This document shows positions 44,672 to 53,079 of a stretch of DNA of 64,000 nt, piece after piece. Source of the stretch: Melioribacter sp. (GTDB lineage Bacteria; Bacteroidota; Ignavibacteria; Ignavibacteriales; Melioribacteraceae). The DNA lies in contig JAHEZQ010000014.1 of the NCBI GenBank assembly GCA_023250955.1, positions 32,080 through 96,079 on the forward strand, read 5' to 3'. The translations under genes and the position numbers were made by a program. Within the stretch, counting starts at the first letter, position 1. Each line of letters opens with the position of its first letter. A model generated the notes under the pieces. That model ran no database searches and had not been told where the DNA came from. It saw only the letters and a program-made list of their open reading frames with translations.

Positions 44672-46495
44672 ATGAAATCATACATACTCGGCATATCAGC
44701 TTACTACCATGATTCAGCTGCATGTTTAATATGTGATGGCGAAATTATAGCTGCAGCTCAAGAAGAAAGGTTCACACGTGTAAAACATGATCACAGTTTT
44801 CCTAAAAATGCGATAAGTTTTTGTTTACGATATGCTGCTATATCAGTAGAGCAGTTGGATGCAGTTGCTTTCTATGACAAACCGATAATAAAATTTAATC
44901 GGTTACTTGAAACTTACATGAGTTTTCCGGGACGAGGATTAAAATCTTTTCTAATGGCAATGCCTTTATGGTTAAAAGACAAATTATGGATGCAAGATTT
45001 AATATCAAAAGAATTAAAATATAAAGGGAAGATCTTATTTCCTGAACACCATGAATCTCATGCTGCTTCGGCATTTTTCCCATCACCTTTCAAACAGGCT
45101 GCATTTTTAACAATTGACGGAGTAGGTGAATGGGCAACTTCCTCTTATGGTGTTGGAACCGATAATAGAGTTGAAATAATTTCCGAATTGCATTATCCGC
45201 ATTCACTCGGACTTTTATATTCCGCATTCACTTATTTCACCGGATTCAAAGTTAATTCCGGTGAATACAAGGTAATGGGATTAGCTCCGTACGGTGAACC
45301 GAAATATGTTCATAGGATTTATGATAATTTGATTGATCTATGTGATGATGGTTCGTTTAAGATGAATATGGAGTATTTTAACTACAACACCGGTCTTACG
45401 ATGACAAATGATAAGTTCGCAAAATTATTTGATGGCCCACCAAGAAAACCGGAAACAAAATTAACTCAACGTGAAATGGATTTAGCTCGTTCGGTCCAAG
45501 ATGTTACTGAAGAAATAATGATTCGCATGGCGCGCAATATTAGAGAAGTTACTAATGAAAAATATTTGTGCTTAGCTGGAGGAGTAGCTCTTAATTGTGT
45601 CGGAAACGGAAAGTTGTTAAAAGAAAATATATTTGAAGACATTTGGATTCAACCGGCAGCTGGCGATGCAGGTGGAGCTTTGGGTGCAGCAATGATTGCT
45701 TATCATCATTATCTTAATAAACCAGTTGAAAAGGGTAGTAATAGAGATTTACAAAAAGGATCCTATTTTGGAACTGAGTACAATGATGATGAGATTGAAA
45801 AATTTATTAAGAAGTATGAACTGCATGCACACAAATTGAACTCAGATGAACTCATTGAAAAAGTTACCGATCTTATTATTAAAGAAAAAGTTATTGGTTG
45901 GTTCCAAGGTAGAATGGAATACGGTCCGCGCGCTTTAGGTGCACGATCAATAATTGGTGATGCGCGTTCTTCTGAGATGCAAAAGAAGATGAATCTAAAA
46001 ATTAAATACCGTGAAAGTTTTCGTCCGTTTGCACCGACAGTTCTTGCAGAAAAAGTATCTGAATGGTTTGAACTTGATCGTGAAAGTCCTTACATGCTTT
46101 TAGTAGCTGATGTAAAAAAAGAGAAACAAAGAATAATGACAGATGAAGAAAAAGAATTATGGGGAATTGAAAAGCTAAATATCATACGCTCGGAAATCCC
46201 GGCGGTTACACACGTTGATTACTCAGCAAGAATTCAGACAGTTCATAAAGATGATAATCCACGTTATCATAGATTGATCGAAAAATTTTATGAAAAAACC
46301 GGTTGCCCCGTTATTGTGAATACTTCATTTAATGTTAGAGGAGAACCGATTGTTGAGTCTCCCCTGGATGCTTATAAATGTTTTATGAGAACTGAGATGG
46401 ATAATCTTGCGATAGGTAATTTTCTCTTTTACAAAAATGAACAACCAAAATTTAATGATGAAATAGATTGGAAAGCGAAGTATGAGTTGGATTAA
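44672..46495 (+). CDS. NodU/CmcH-family O-carbamoyltransferase
   Basis: A 607-residue carbamoyltransferase of the NodU/CmcH/TobZ family, which transfers the carbamoyl group of carbamoyl phosphate, through carbamoyl-adenylate, to a hydroxyl of a sugar or other metabolite. The Kae1-like N-terminal half has GISAYYHDSAACL, EERFTRVKHD and PEHHESHAASAFFPS (histidine metal ligands). The C-terminal half has LCLAGGVALNCVGNGK, YGPRALGARSIIGDAR and NTSFNVRGEPIVESP. The acceptor is unknown. It overlaps the SxtJ-type gene by 14 bases. Confidence 0.88.
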   Translation: MKSYILGISAYYHDSAACLICDGEIIAAAQEERFTRVKHDHSFPKNAISFCLRYAAISVEQLDAVAFYDKPIIKFNRLLETYMSFPGRGLKSFLMAMPLWLKDKLWMQDLISKELKYKGKILFPEHHESHAASAFFPSPFKQAAFLTIDGVGEWATSSYGVGTDNRVEIISELHYPHSLGLLYSAFTYFTGFKVNSGEYKVMGLAPYGEPKYVHRIYDNLIDLCDDGSFKMNMEYFNYNTGLTMTNDKFAKLFDGPPRKPETKLTQREMDLARSVQDVTEEIMIRMARNIREVTNEKYLCLAGGVALNCVGNGKLLKENIFEDIWIQPAAGDAGGALGAAMIAYHHYLNKPVEKGSNRDLQKGSYFGTEYNDDEIEKFIKKYELHAHKLNSDELIEKVTDLIIKEKVIGWFQGRMEYGPRALGARSIIGDARSSEMQKKMNLKIKYRESFRPFAPTVLAEKVSEWFELDRESPYMLLVADVKKEKQRIMTDEEKELWGIEKLNIIRSEIPAVTHVDYSARIQTVHKDDNPRYHRLIEKFYEKTGCPVIVNTSFNVRGEPIVESPLDAYKCFMRTEMDNLAIGNFLFYKNEQPKFNDEIDWKAKYELD

Positions 46496-46910
46496 AGATG
46501 TAACACATGAAATAAGAGAATTAGATGTTTCAGAAAAATCCTTACGGAAGTTTGGTCTAACTGTTGGGATAGTTTTTCTTGTCTTTGGGGTTTTGCTTAT
46601 TTGGAAAAGAGCATGGACAACTACAAATACTATTTTCGTCGCTGTTGGTTTTTCGTTAGTTCTTGGCGGATTGCTGACACCTAATAGATTAAAAACTGTT
46701 TATAGTATATGGATGGGATCTGCTTTTGCTCTGGGGTGGGTAATCTCAAGATTTATTCTAATAATATTGTTTGTGTTTGTATTAACACCATTAAGTATTA
46801 TTGCAAAACTATTTGGTAAAAAATTTCTCGATCTGAAATTTAAGGATGGCAAAAGCACTTACTGGATTCCAAAAGAAAAAAGAAAAATTGATTATGAGAA
46901 AATGTTTTAA
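46482..46910 (+). CDS. SxtJ-family membrane protein
   Basis: A 142-residue protein with about three or four membrane segments between residues 24 and 112 and a charged C-terminus (YWIPKEKRKIDYEKMF). This resembles SxtJ, a small protein encoded next to NodU-type carbamoyltransferases in the saxitoxin cluster and elsewhere. Its role is unknown. The overlap with the carbamoyltransferase gene suggests a complex or a membrane anchor for it. Confidence 0.72.
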   Translation: MSWIKDVTHEIRELDVSEKSLRKFGLTVGIVFLVFGVLLIWKRAWTTTNTIFVAVGFSLVLGGLLTPNRLKTVYSIWMGSAFALGWVISRFILIILFVFVLTPLSIIAKLFGKKFLDLKFKDGKSTYWIPKEKRKIDYEKMF

Positions 46911-46922
46911 TAGTTATTTTTG
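46893..46922 (+). promoter_or_regulatory. Weak Bacteroidota-type promoter candidate for argF
   Basis: TATTTTTG at 46915-46922 fits the -7 consensus; TATG at 46893-46896 is a poor -33 match at 18 bases. It lies 33 bases before the argF start and could give argF its own transcript. Confidence 0.3.
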
Positions 46923-46954
46923 TGACAGTAATAAATTAAAATAGAAGGTTAGTT

Positions 46955-47887
46955 ATGGCGGTAAGTATGAAGGGGAAAAGTTTATTGGAAATTCATCACT
47001 TCACTCTTGAAGAGATTTATCAGATATTTGATCTGAGTGCTTCGTTAAAACAGAAAAGATTAACTGGTGAACCACATCGATTGTTAGATGGGAAAAAGCT
47101 AGGAATGATTTTCTCTAAACCATCAACAAGAACTCGCGTTTCTTTTGAAGTCGGGATTTACGAGCTCGGTGGTTACGGAATGTTCTTCAATCAAAATGAT
47201 TTACAACTGAAAAAAAGTGAAAGTATTTCCGATACGGCGAAAGTTCTTTCACGTTATCTTGACGGAATTATGATTAGAACTTTCGATCATCAAGATGTTG
47301 TGGATTTAGCAAAGTACGGTTCAATCCCAGTAATTAACGGATTGACAGATTTACATCATCCTTGCCAAGTTCTTACTGATTTGTTTACTATTCTAGAGAA
47401 GAAAAGAACTTTGAAAGGATTGAAGTTAGCTTATATCGGCGATGGTAATAACATGGCGCATAGTTTACTTCACGGCTGTTCAAAAGTTGGGATGAATATT
47501 GCAATCGCTTCTCCTTCCGGTTACAAACCGCTAGACTTTGTTGTTAAAGAATCGCAAATAAATGCAAAGTATATGGGAAGCAAGATTGAAATATTTGATA
47601 AGCCTATTGCTGCCGTGAAAAATGCTGATATTATTTATACAGATGTTTGGGCAAGTATGGGTCAAGAAAAAGAAAAAGAAGAACGAAAGAAAAAATTTGC
47701 CGGCTTTCAGGTAAATTCAAAAATGGTTAAACAAGCAAAAGATGATTATCTATTTATGCATTGTTTACCTGCACATCGCGGCGATGAAGTAACTGATGAA
47801 ATTTGTGACTCTCAAAATTCAGTAATCTTTGATGAAGCTGAGAATAGACTACATGTTCAAAAAGCAATTATGGCTTTGTTGATGTAA
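46955..47887 (+). CDS. argF: Ornithine carbamoyltransferase
   Basis: A 310-residue transcarbamoylase that makes citrulline from ornithine and carbamoyl phosphate. The carbamoyl-phosphate loop is KPSTRTRVSFE near 50, HPCQVLTD lies near 132, and the ornithine-binding HCLPAHRGDEV near 270 separates it from aspartate carbamoyltransferase. ATG at 46955 has AGAAGG upstream. Other arginine genes are not nearby; carbamate kinase is three genes upstream. Confidence 0.93.
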   Translation: MAVSMKGKSLLEIHHFTLEEIYQIFDLSASLKQKRLTGEPHRLLDGKKLGMIFSKPSTRTRVSFEVGIYELGGYGMFFNQNDLQLKKSESISDTAKVLSRYLDGIMIRTFDHQDVVDLAKYGSIPVINGLTDLHHPCQVLTDLFTILEKKRTLKGLKLAYIGDGNNMAHSLLHGCSKVGMNIAIASPSGYKPLDFVVKESQINAKYMGSKIEIFDKPIAAVKNADIIYTDVWASMGQEKEKEERKKKFAGFQVNSKMVKQAKDDYLFMHCLPAHRGDEVTDEICDSQNSVIFDEAENRLHVQKAIMALLM

Positions 47888-47918
47888 ATACCACTCAAGT
47901 TATAAATTATTCTTGAAT

Positions 47919-47949
47919 GAGAAGCGTCTATGGGCGCTTCTCTTGTTTT
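47919..47949. terminator. Bidirectional hairpin terminator
   Basis: GAGAAGCG (47919-47926) and CGCTTCTC (47935-47942) form an eight-base stem with an eight-base loop, then TTGTTTTCC on the plus strand. It ends argF. The stop codon of the convergent permease (47928-47930) lies within the loop. Confidence 0.65.
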
Positions 47950-49778
47950 CCTTGATGATCCATATGAAAATGAAAATAAGGAAAGATCCTAGGAAGTTTA
48001 ATAATATTGTGGATCATAATACCAGTAGAGAGACGATCAAGCCATGATGATAATGGCCAACCAAAATGCAAATGAATATCTTTTTCGCTTCCAGGTATTT
48101 CATATTCAATTGTTTTCAATACACTCGTTATCATATCAAAAAGATTTAATCTTCTTTCAATTGCAATCCAGAAATGGTTTTCTTGAAATGGAGTGGGAGT
48201 ATCCAACCGTGGTGCATAAAAACTTATAAAGATAGAATTACTAGGGGCTGAACGATGTTCTTCTTCCAACGGTCTCCTGAAAAAAATATTTATTTCCTTG
48301 CTTTCTATTTCTGCTATTCTAAAAACAAGATCCATTACATTTCTGGTTTTTCTTCGAACTGGTATATCAGGTGCTCGATAACGCGATATCCTAATTCCCA
48401 AGATCAAAACAACCATCGTTATAATGAACCATAACGTTGTTCCGTACGGTCGGGCAATCATTATATAGATCAACGTACTTACTAAGATAAAAAAGAGAAT
48501 AAGAGTCCCAACTTTTGAAGTATGGTAAGTAATTTCCTTTGTACCTTTCGAATAACGGTACTTTAATAAACTTCCCGTATTTATTGCAAAACTTGCAACA
48601 AGACCGACTGCATACATTTCTGCAAGCACAGCTTGACTGCCGCTTGTAATTATTAAAATTATACTATAAAAAATTGCATTGACGATATGAATTCTGTACA
48701 AAGATTGATTCTTGTTTGCGTGAATTAACCAGCTGAAATGATATTTCTCTGCTACTTTTTCGATTAATTCAGCAGAAGCAACCATTGCTGTATTTACAGC
48801 CATGATCAATGTAATACTTGCAAGAACACCTACAATGATTCCAAAAAAGTTTCCGTTCACTTTTGATGCAAATGTTGGAATCAAGTCGGTCTCATGACCA
48901 CTTAAATTGATACCTGATGATAAAGCAAATAATGCAACTAGAGGTGTAACGATTCCTACAGTTAATGCTAAGAAGAGATATGCTTTACGTATTTGCTTCC
49001 AATCTTTAACAAGTGATGCGGTTTGTAAAACTGATTCAATTCCTGAATAAGCAAGAATACAACTACCTATACCAATTATTAAATTTCTATAAGCGATGAA
49101 AGGATTTATTCCAAAAAAATCTCCAGTAAAAGATTGGAAACTACTTCCGATAATATCGATAGAATTTGAGTCTAAACTTGCAGCGCCTCCCACTAATAAA
49201 TTTACCAAGACAAAAGCAGCAAATACAAAAATTAGGAAAGTGAACCTGGCGTTTTCTTTTATACCAATTATATTAAGTCCCGTTATCAATCCAATAACAC
49301 CAAACTTCAAAAAGAATCTAATCTCGGGGCCTATCCCAAGGAAATAAGTACCATTCTCAACCGCACTCACTGTTGAGATCGTGGCAGTTAGAATGTAATC
49401 AACAAGTATTGATGAGATAGCAACAAAAGAAAATGTTGGACCAAGTACTAAGTACGAAAAAGAATAAACTCCTCCGCCGCGGATATTATTTTTTTCAAGG
49501 ATCTCACCGATTTCCACCATTCTGGTTGAAAGAAAACGAATTAGTACAGAGGTTAGTGCTATGTAAAAGATTGCTTTGATACCAATAAAACGGAAAGCTT
49601 CAAACGGGGCGTAATAGATTGATGTTAATTCGTCCATCAAAGTAATTATACCAACAGCAAGCCAGGTTAACATCCACTTGCCGTTATATAGAAAAGAGAG
49701 AAACTCTTTTTTACGAGTGATATAAACGAAAGCAGCAACCAACGCAAGGTTGGCAACTATAAATGAGATTGTTTCCAT
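47928..49778 (-). CDS. APC-superfamily amino acid permease with C-terminal extension
   Basis: A 616-residue permease. The first 450 residues hold about 12 hydrophobic segments, with GGGVYSFSYLVLGPTFSFV near 100, typical of the substrate-binding first helix unwound region in APC proteins. Residues from about 460 form a cytoplasmic extension of about 155 residues, histidine-rich near its end (PYFHFHMDHQG), that I do not recognise. The substrate is unknown. The ATG at 49778 starts METISFIVANLAL. Confidence 0.8.
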   Translation of the reverse strand: METISFIVANLALVAAFVYITRKKEFLSFLYNGKWMLTWLAVGIITLMDELTSIYYAPFEAFRFIGIKAIFYIALTSVLIRFLSTRMVEIGEILEKNNIRGGGVYSFSYLVLGPTFSFVAISSILVDYILTATISTVSAVENGTYFLGIGPEIRFFLKFGVIGLITGLNIIGIKENARFTFLIFVFAAFVLVNLLVGGAASLDSNSIDIIGSSFQSFTGDFFGINPFIAYRNLIIGIGSCILAYSGIESVLQTASLVKDWKQIRKAYLFLALTVGIVTPLVALFALSSGINLSGHETDLIPTFASKVNGNFFGIIVGVLASITLIMAVNTAMVASAELIEKVAEKYHFSWLIHANKNQSLYRIHIVNAIFYSIILIITSGSQAVLAEMYAVGLVASFAINTGSLLKYRYSKGTKEITYHTSKVGTLILFFILVSTLIYIMIARPYGTTLWFIITMVVLILGIRISRYRAPDIPVRRKTRNVMDLVFRIAEIESKEINIFFRRPLEEEHRSAPSNSIFISFYAPRLDTPTPFQENHFWIAIERRLNLFDMITSVLKTIEYEIPGSEKDIHLHFGWPLSSWLDRLSTGIMIHNIIKLPRIFPYFHFHMDHQGKQEKRP

Positions 49779-49858
49779 AGATGTTATGAAATTGTCGGTG
49801 GAAACTTAATAAATTTTCTCAGTATGAAATAAAATATTATTTTAATGTAAGATTAACG

Positions 49859-49889
49859 TTTGAGTTTTACTCAAAAATATTTATTTTTA
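49859..49889 (+). promoter_or_regulatory. Promoter candidate for tRNA-Phe with internal palindrome
   Basis: TTTG (49859-49862), 19 bases, then TATTTTTA (49882-49889) resembles the Bacteroidota -33/-7 pattern, 16 bases before the mature tRNA end. The spacer region contains a perfect 6-3-6 palindrome, TTGAGT/ACTCAA (49860-49874). Confidence 0.5.
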
Positions 49890-49905
49890 CGCCTCAATTT
49901 AAGGC

Positions 49906-49978
49906 GGGCAGATAGCTCAGTCGGTAGAGCAAAGGACTGAAAATCCTTGTGTCGGCGGTTCGATTCCGTCTCTGCCCA
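49906..49978 (+). tRNA. tRNA-Phe (GAA)
   Basis: A 73-base cloverleaf: acceptor arms GGGCAGA and TCTGCCC, D-arm TAGCTCAGTCGGTAGAGC, anticodon stem AAGGA/TCCTT with loop CTGAAAA and anticodon GAA, and T-arm GGTTCGATTCC. CCA is not encoded. It stands alone between the permease gene and a strong terminator. Confidence 0.97.
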
Positions 49979-49979
49979 C

Positions 49980-50016
49980 AATAAAATAGGGAAACACTCG
50001 TTTTCCCTATTTTATT
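49980..50016 (+). terminator. Strong terminator after tRNA-Phe
   Basis: ATAAAATAGGGAAA (49981-49994) pairs perfectly with TTTCCCTATTTTAT (50002-50015) around a seven-base loop, plus one more A-T pair outside. The T-rich 3' arm fits an intrinsic terminator. Confidence 0.85.
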
Positions 50017-50080
50017 CTCAAAAATTTATATTCTTTTCTGAATTTTATTCCACCTACAAACAATACAGATTTACATGTCA

Positions 50081-50111
50081 TTTTAACTTTTTCTAAAGAG
50101 TTATAAGTTTG
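50081..50111 (+). promoter_or_regulatory. Possible promoter of the pilin-like gene
   Basis: TATAAGTTTG contains TAAGTTTG (50104-50111), matching TAnnTTTG; TTTT at 50081-50084 is a partial -33 element at 19 bases. It would give a leader of about 140 bases. The rest of the 243-base spacer 50017-50259 is very AT-rich with no gene seen. Confidence 0.35.
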
Positions 50112-50259
50112 AATTATAATACTTTATAAATAATAAAATAGAAGTCAATTTTTTACTCTAAAAATCACTGATTTATGTTAAGTCAAAATTTTTTTGATTT
50201 TTCTAATCTGGTCCAAGATTTGATTACCATGTTCCGTAATTCAGAGGAGAATTTTATTT

Positions 50260-50646
50260 ATGGGACAACAGCAGTTATTACTAATTGTTTTAGGGGTAAT
50301 CATCGTTGGTATTGCAGTAGTAGTTGGTATAAGTGTATTTACTGCAAGTAGCAGTTCAGCCAACAGAGATGCAGTGATATCCGATATGACAAACCTTGCA
50401 TCATTAGCTCAGCAGTATTATAGAAAACCAGGTGCTTTAGGCGGAGGAGACCGTACATTTACAGGATGGACGGTTCCAAGTTCACTTGATACAACAGGTA
50501 ATGGTCTTTACGCAGTTACAACTGCAGCGCAATCAATTACTTTGGTTGGAACCGGTAATGAAAATGGAAATAACGGAACAAGCGTTGTGAAAGTAACAAT
50601 GGTCGTTGGACCGGACGCAATTTCATCTACAACGATTAATAACTAA
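50260..50646 (+). CDS. Small pilin-like surface protein
   Basis: A 128-residue protein. The N-terminus MGQQQLLLIVLGVIIVGIAV has a one-glycine leader followed by a single hydrophobic helix of about 22 residues, like a type IV pilin or archaellin N-terminus after processing, though the usual E5 is absent. A polar helix (SANRDAVISDMTNLASLAQQYYRKP) and a Gly/Thr/Asn-rich C-terminal half follow, as in small pseudopilins. AGAGGAG precedes the ATG. It has its own leader and terminator and no pilus gene nearby. Pilin identity is inference; another small membrane-anchored surface protein is possible. Confidence 0.65.
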   Translation: MGQQQLLLIVLGVIIVGIAVVVGISVFTASSSSANRDAVISDMTNLASLAQQYYRKPGALGGGDRTFTGWTVPSSLDTTGNGLYAVTTAAQSITLVGTGNENGNNGTSVVKVTMVVGPDAISSTTINN

Positions 50647-50673
50647 CTTATTAGAACTCTTTATTGCAGCCGA

Positions 50674-50706
50674 CAATAAACGGGAAATTTAATTTCCCGT
50701 TTATTG
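50674..50706 (+). terminator. Strong terminator after the pilin-like gene
   Basis: AATAAACGGGAAATT (50675-50689) pairs with AATTTCCCGTTTATT (50691-50705), with a further C-G pair outside; the physical loop is about five bases. It isolates the pilin-like gene from purC. Confidence 0.85.
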
Positions 50707-50804
50707 ATTAAATACCCACCATTTGTAATAGAATGCTTTCTATAAAACAAATCTATTTGTTGAATACCTTACTCTCTCTCTTTATATTTCAACTCCAAAA
50801 TTCT

Positions 50805-50810
50805 AGAGGA
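50805..50810 (+). promoter_or_regulatory. Ribosome binding site fixing the purC start
   Basis: AGAGGA ends three bases before ATG 50814. It supports this start over the in-frame ATG at 50733, which would add 27 residues without a good site. Confidence 0.6.
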
Positions 50811-50813
50811 AAA

Positions 50814-51707
50814 ATGCCTGTTAATTCTATAACTAACACAAATTTTAATAATCTAAAGCTATTTAAACAAGGCAAAGTGCGTGATGTATATGAAGTAGAT
50901 AATTATTACCTGATTGTAGCAACTGATCGCCTTTCAGCATTTGATGTGATAATGAATGAGGGGATACCTGATAAAGGGAAAATATTAAATCGTATTTCGA
51001 AATTCTGGTTCGATTTTACAAAAGATATTATTCCTAATCATTTAATTTCTTCGAATGTAGATGAGTATCCTTCAGACTGTTTGCCTTACAAAGAGATATT
51101 AAGAGATCGTTCAATGCTTGTTAAAAAAGCAGAACTAATTCCTATTGAATGTATAGTTCGTGGATTTATTACAGGTTCAGGATTGGTGGATTATAAAAAA
51201 ACCGGCATGATCTGCGGAATTAAATTACCCAAAGGATTAGTCGAGTCAGAAAAACTTCCCACTACGATATTTACTCCTTCAACTAAAGCTGACATTGGGT
51301 TACATGATGAAAATATAACAGAACAAGACGCCGAAAAAATTATTGGTAAAGAGGAATTTCAATTCATTAAAAATGCTGCAATTGAAATTTATACCAAAGC
51401 TTCTGAATATGCTCTTGGAAAAGGAATAATAATCGCTGATACAAAAATGGAATTTGGTTATCTTAATGATAAAATTATTTTAATTGATGAGTTGTTAACG
51501 CCTGATTCTTCAAGATTCTGGCCGTTAGATGAATATGAAAAAGGGAAATCCCAAAATAGTTTTGACAAACAATATGTTAGAGATTACCTTCTTTCGATTA
51601 ATTTCAATAAGAGGCCGCCAGCTCCGCCTCTTCCTGAAGAAGTAATTTTGAATACAAACAAAAAATATAAGGAAGCATTGTACAAGTTAACTGGAGAAAT
51701 TTTATAA
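50814..51707 (+). CDS. purC: SAICAR synthetase PurC
   Basis: A 297-residue phosphoribosylaminoimidazole-succinocarboxamide synthase of purine synthesis. Motifs are QGKVRDVYEVDNYYLIVATDR at the start of the ATP grasp, IECIVRGFITGSG near 105, TPSTKADIGLHDENI near 150 and LIDELLTPDSSRFWP near 220. The length is that of the longer PurC form without a fused PurE. The start choice rests on AGAGGA and on the usual N-terminus of the family. Confidence 0.95.
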   Translation: MPVNSITNTNFNNLKLFKQGKVRDVYEVDNYYLIVATDRLSAFDVIMNEGIPDKGKILNRISKFWFDFTKDIIPNHLISSNVDEYPSDCLPYKEILRDRSMLVKKAELIPIECIVRGFITGSGLVDYKKTGMICGIKLPKGLVESEKLPTTIFTPSTKADIGLHDENITEQDAEKIIGKEEFQFIKNAAIEIYTKASEYALGKGIIIADTKMEFGYLNDKIILIDELLTPDSSRFWPLDEYEKGKSQNSFDKQYVRDYLLSINFNKRPPAPPLPEEVILNTNKKYKEALYKLTGEIL

Positions 51708-51709
51708 TA

Positions 51710-52009
51710 ATGGTTCCTGTCCAGATCAAGATTAAAGAGAAAAATTATTTATTCATAGAATGGAATGATGGTACAGAAACCAGTATTAAACTTGCTAATC
51801 TAAGAAAAAATTGTCCGTGTGCAGTTTGTATTTCTGAAAAAAATAAATATGGCAGTAAATACATTCCAATTTATTCGGGTGAACAACTTTCTGTTAAAAA
51901 TATCCAAATGATTGGTAGCTATGCTATTGGAATAGAATGGGCTGATAATCACAATACTGGGATTTATGATTTTACTTATTTGAAAAAGATTTCTGATTTA
52001 AGTAAATAA
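51710..52009 (+). CDS. DUF971 family protein
   Basis: A 99-residue protein of the DUF971/GBBH-like beta-fold. The pattern LFIEWNDGTETSIKLANLRKNCPCAVCISE and YAIGIEWADNHNTGIYDFTYL is characteristic. Related proteins occur with iron-sulfur carriers; a CPCAVC motif is visible but its role is unknown. It starts two bases after purC. Confidence 0.85.
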   Translation: MVPVQIKIKEKNYLFIEWNDGTETSIKLANLRKNCPCAVCISEKNKYGSKYIPIYSGEQLSVKNIQMIGSYAIGIEWADNHNTGIYDFTYLKKISDLSK

Positions 52010-52025
52010 AAATAATTGTTGAAAA

Positions 52026-52622
52026 ATGGTTCTACCTAATCAATTAACTATATTAAGAATTATCCTTACCCCGATATTTCTCATACTCTTCCTTACCGGA
52101 GAGCCGGTAATGATACAAATTTCATATCTGGTATTTATCATTGCTGCTATTACGGATTGGTACGATGGTTGGCTTGCCCGTAAGTTTAATTATATAACAG
52201 AATGGGGTAAGTTTATGGATCCGTTAGCAGATAAAATATTAACTTCTACTGCTTTCACGGCATTTGTAATAGTTGGAGTGCTTCATCTATGGATGGTTTT
52301 ACTAATAATAATTCGAGATTTACTAGTTACATTGATCAGGGTTTACGCTGATTACCGCAAAGTATCTTTTAGAACAACACGCACTGCACAACTAAAAACA
52401 TTTTTGCAGATGTTTTTCCTTTATTACTTACTTCTGATATATACTCTAAATACTTTTGAAAGGCTGCATGTTGCTTATAAAGACTTATTTAACATCCTTT
52501 TAGATCCTACCGGGATCTATATAGCAATGTTATTAATTACTTTATTTACAGTTATAACAGGCATTACTTATATATTCAGTAATCGTTTATTAATTAAGAA
52601 GATGATCAAAGGTGAAAATTAA
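52026..52622 (+). CDS. pgsA: Phosphatidylglycerophosphate synthase PgsA
   Basis: A 198-residue CDP-alcohol phosphatidyltransferase with the full motif DGWLARKFNYITEWG then KFMDPLADK (DG-x2-AR-x8-G-x3-D-x3-D) near residue 44 and about five membrane segments. It transfers glycerol-3-phosphate to CDP-diacylglycerol, the committed step to phosphatidylglycerol. It overlaps pgpA by 11 bases, so the next step is encoded adjacent. Confidence 0.95.
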   Translation: MVLPNQLTILRIILTPIFLILFLTGEPVMIQISYLVFIIAAITDWYDGWLARKFNYITEWGKFMDPLADKILTSTAFTAFVIVGVLHLWMVLLIIIRDLLVTLIRVYADYRKVSFRTTRTAQLKTFLQMFFLYYLLLIYTLNTFERLHVAYKDLFNILLDPTGIYIAMLLITLFTVITGITYIFSNRLLIKKMIKGEN

Positions 52623-53076
52623 TTTTGTAGAAAAACTTCTCGGTTCAGGTTTCTATACTGGGTATATGAAGATAGCTTCCGGTACTTGGGGAAGTTTTGC
52701 CGGGTTGATCATTTACTTAATTCCAGGTTTTGAAAATCCTTCACTTATGATTTTCATGATTTCGCTTTTTATTTTGATTGGCGTACCAATTGCAACAAAA
52801 TTTGAATCAGTTTATGGAAAAGATCCAAAAGAGTGTACAATTGATGAGATAGTTGGTATGTGGATTACCTTACTATTCCTTCCTAAAAAAATCTGGTGGA
52901 TAATATTGGCATTTTTGATATGGCGCGTGTTCGATATTGTAAAACCGTATCCGACACGTAATTTAGAAAAAATTAAAGGCGGTTGGGGAGTTATGCTGGA
53001 TGATGTTATGGCAGGAATCTATTCATTCATTTTAATTCAATTAACAATTTATATTTTTAATTTAATCACTAAATAA
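52612..53076 (+). CDS. pgpA: Phosphatidylglycerophosphatase A
   Basis: A 154-residue membrane phosphatase that removes phosphate from phosphatidylglycerophosphate. Family motifs are GSGFYTGYMKIASGTWGSFAG near 10, IDEIVGMWITLLFLP near 78 and MLDDVMAGIYS near 128. The start is GTG at 52612 inside pgsA, with an AAGATGATCAAAG stretch upstream. Neighbouring pgsA gives strong support. Confidence 0.92.
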   Translation: MKINFVEKLLGSGFYTGYMKIASGTWGSFAGLIIYLIPGFENPSLMIFMISLFILIGVPIATKFESVYGKDPKECTIDEIVGMWITLLFLPKKIWWIILAFLIWRVFDIVKPYPTRNLEKIKGGWGVMLDDVMAGIYSFILIQLTIYIFNLITK

Positions 53077-53079
53077 AAA

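Noticed and set aside
42358..47887. Arginine deiminase pathway operon
   Set aside because: Carbamate kinase and ornithine carbamoyltransferase are present, but no arginine deiminase or arginine/ornithine antiporter is visible between or next to them.
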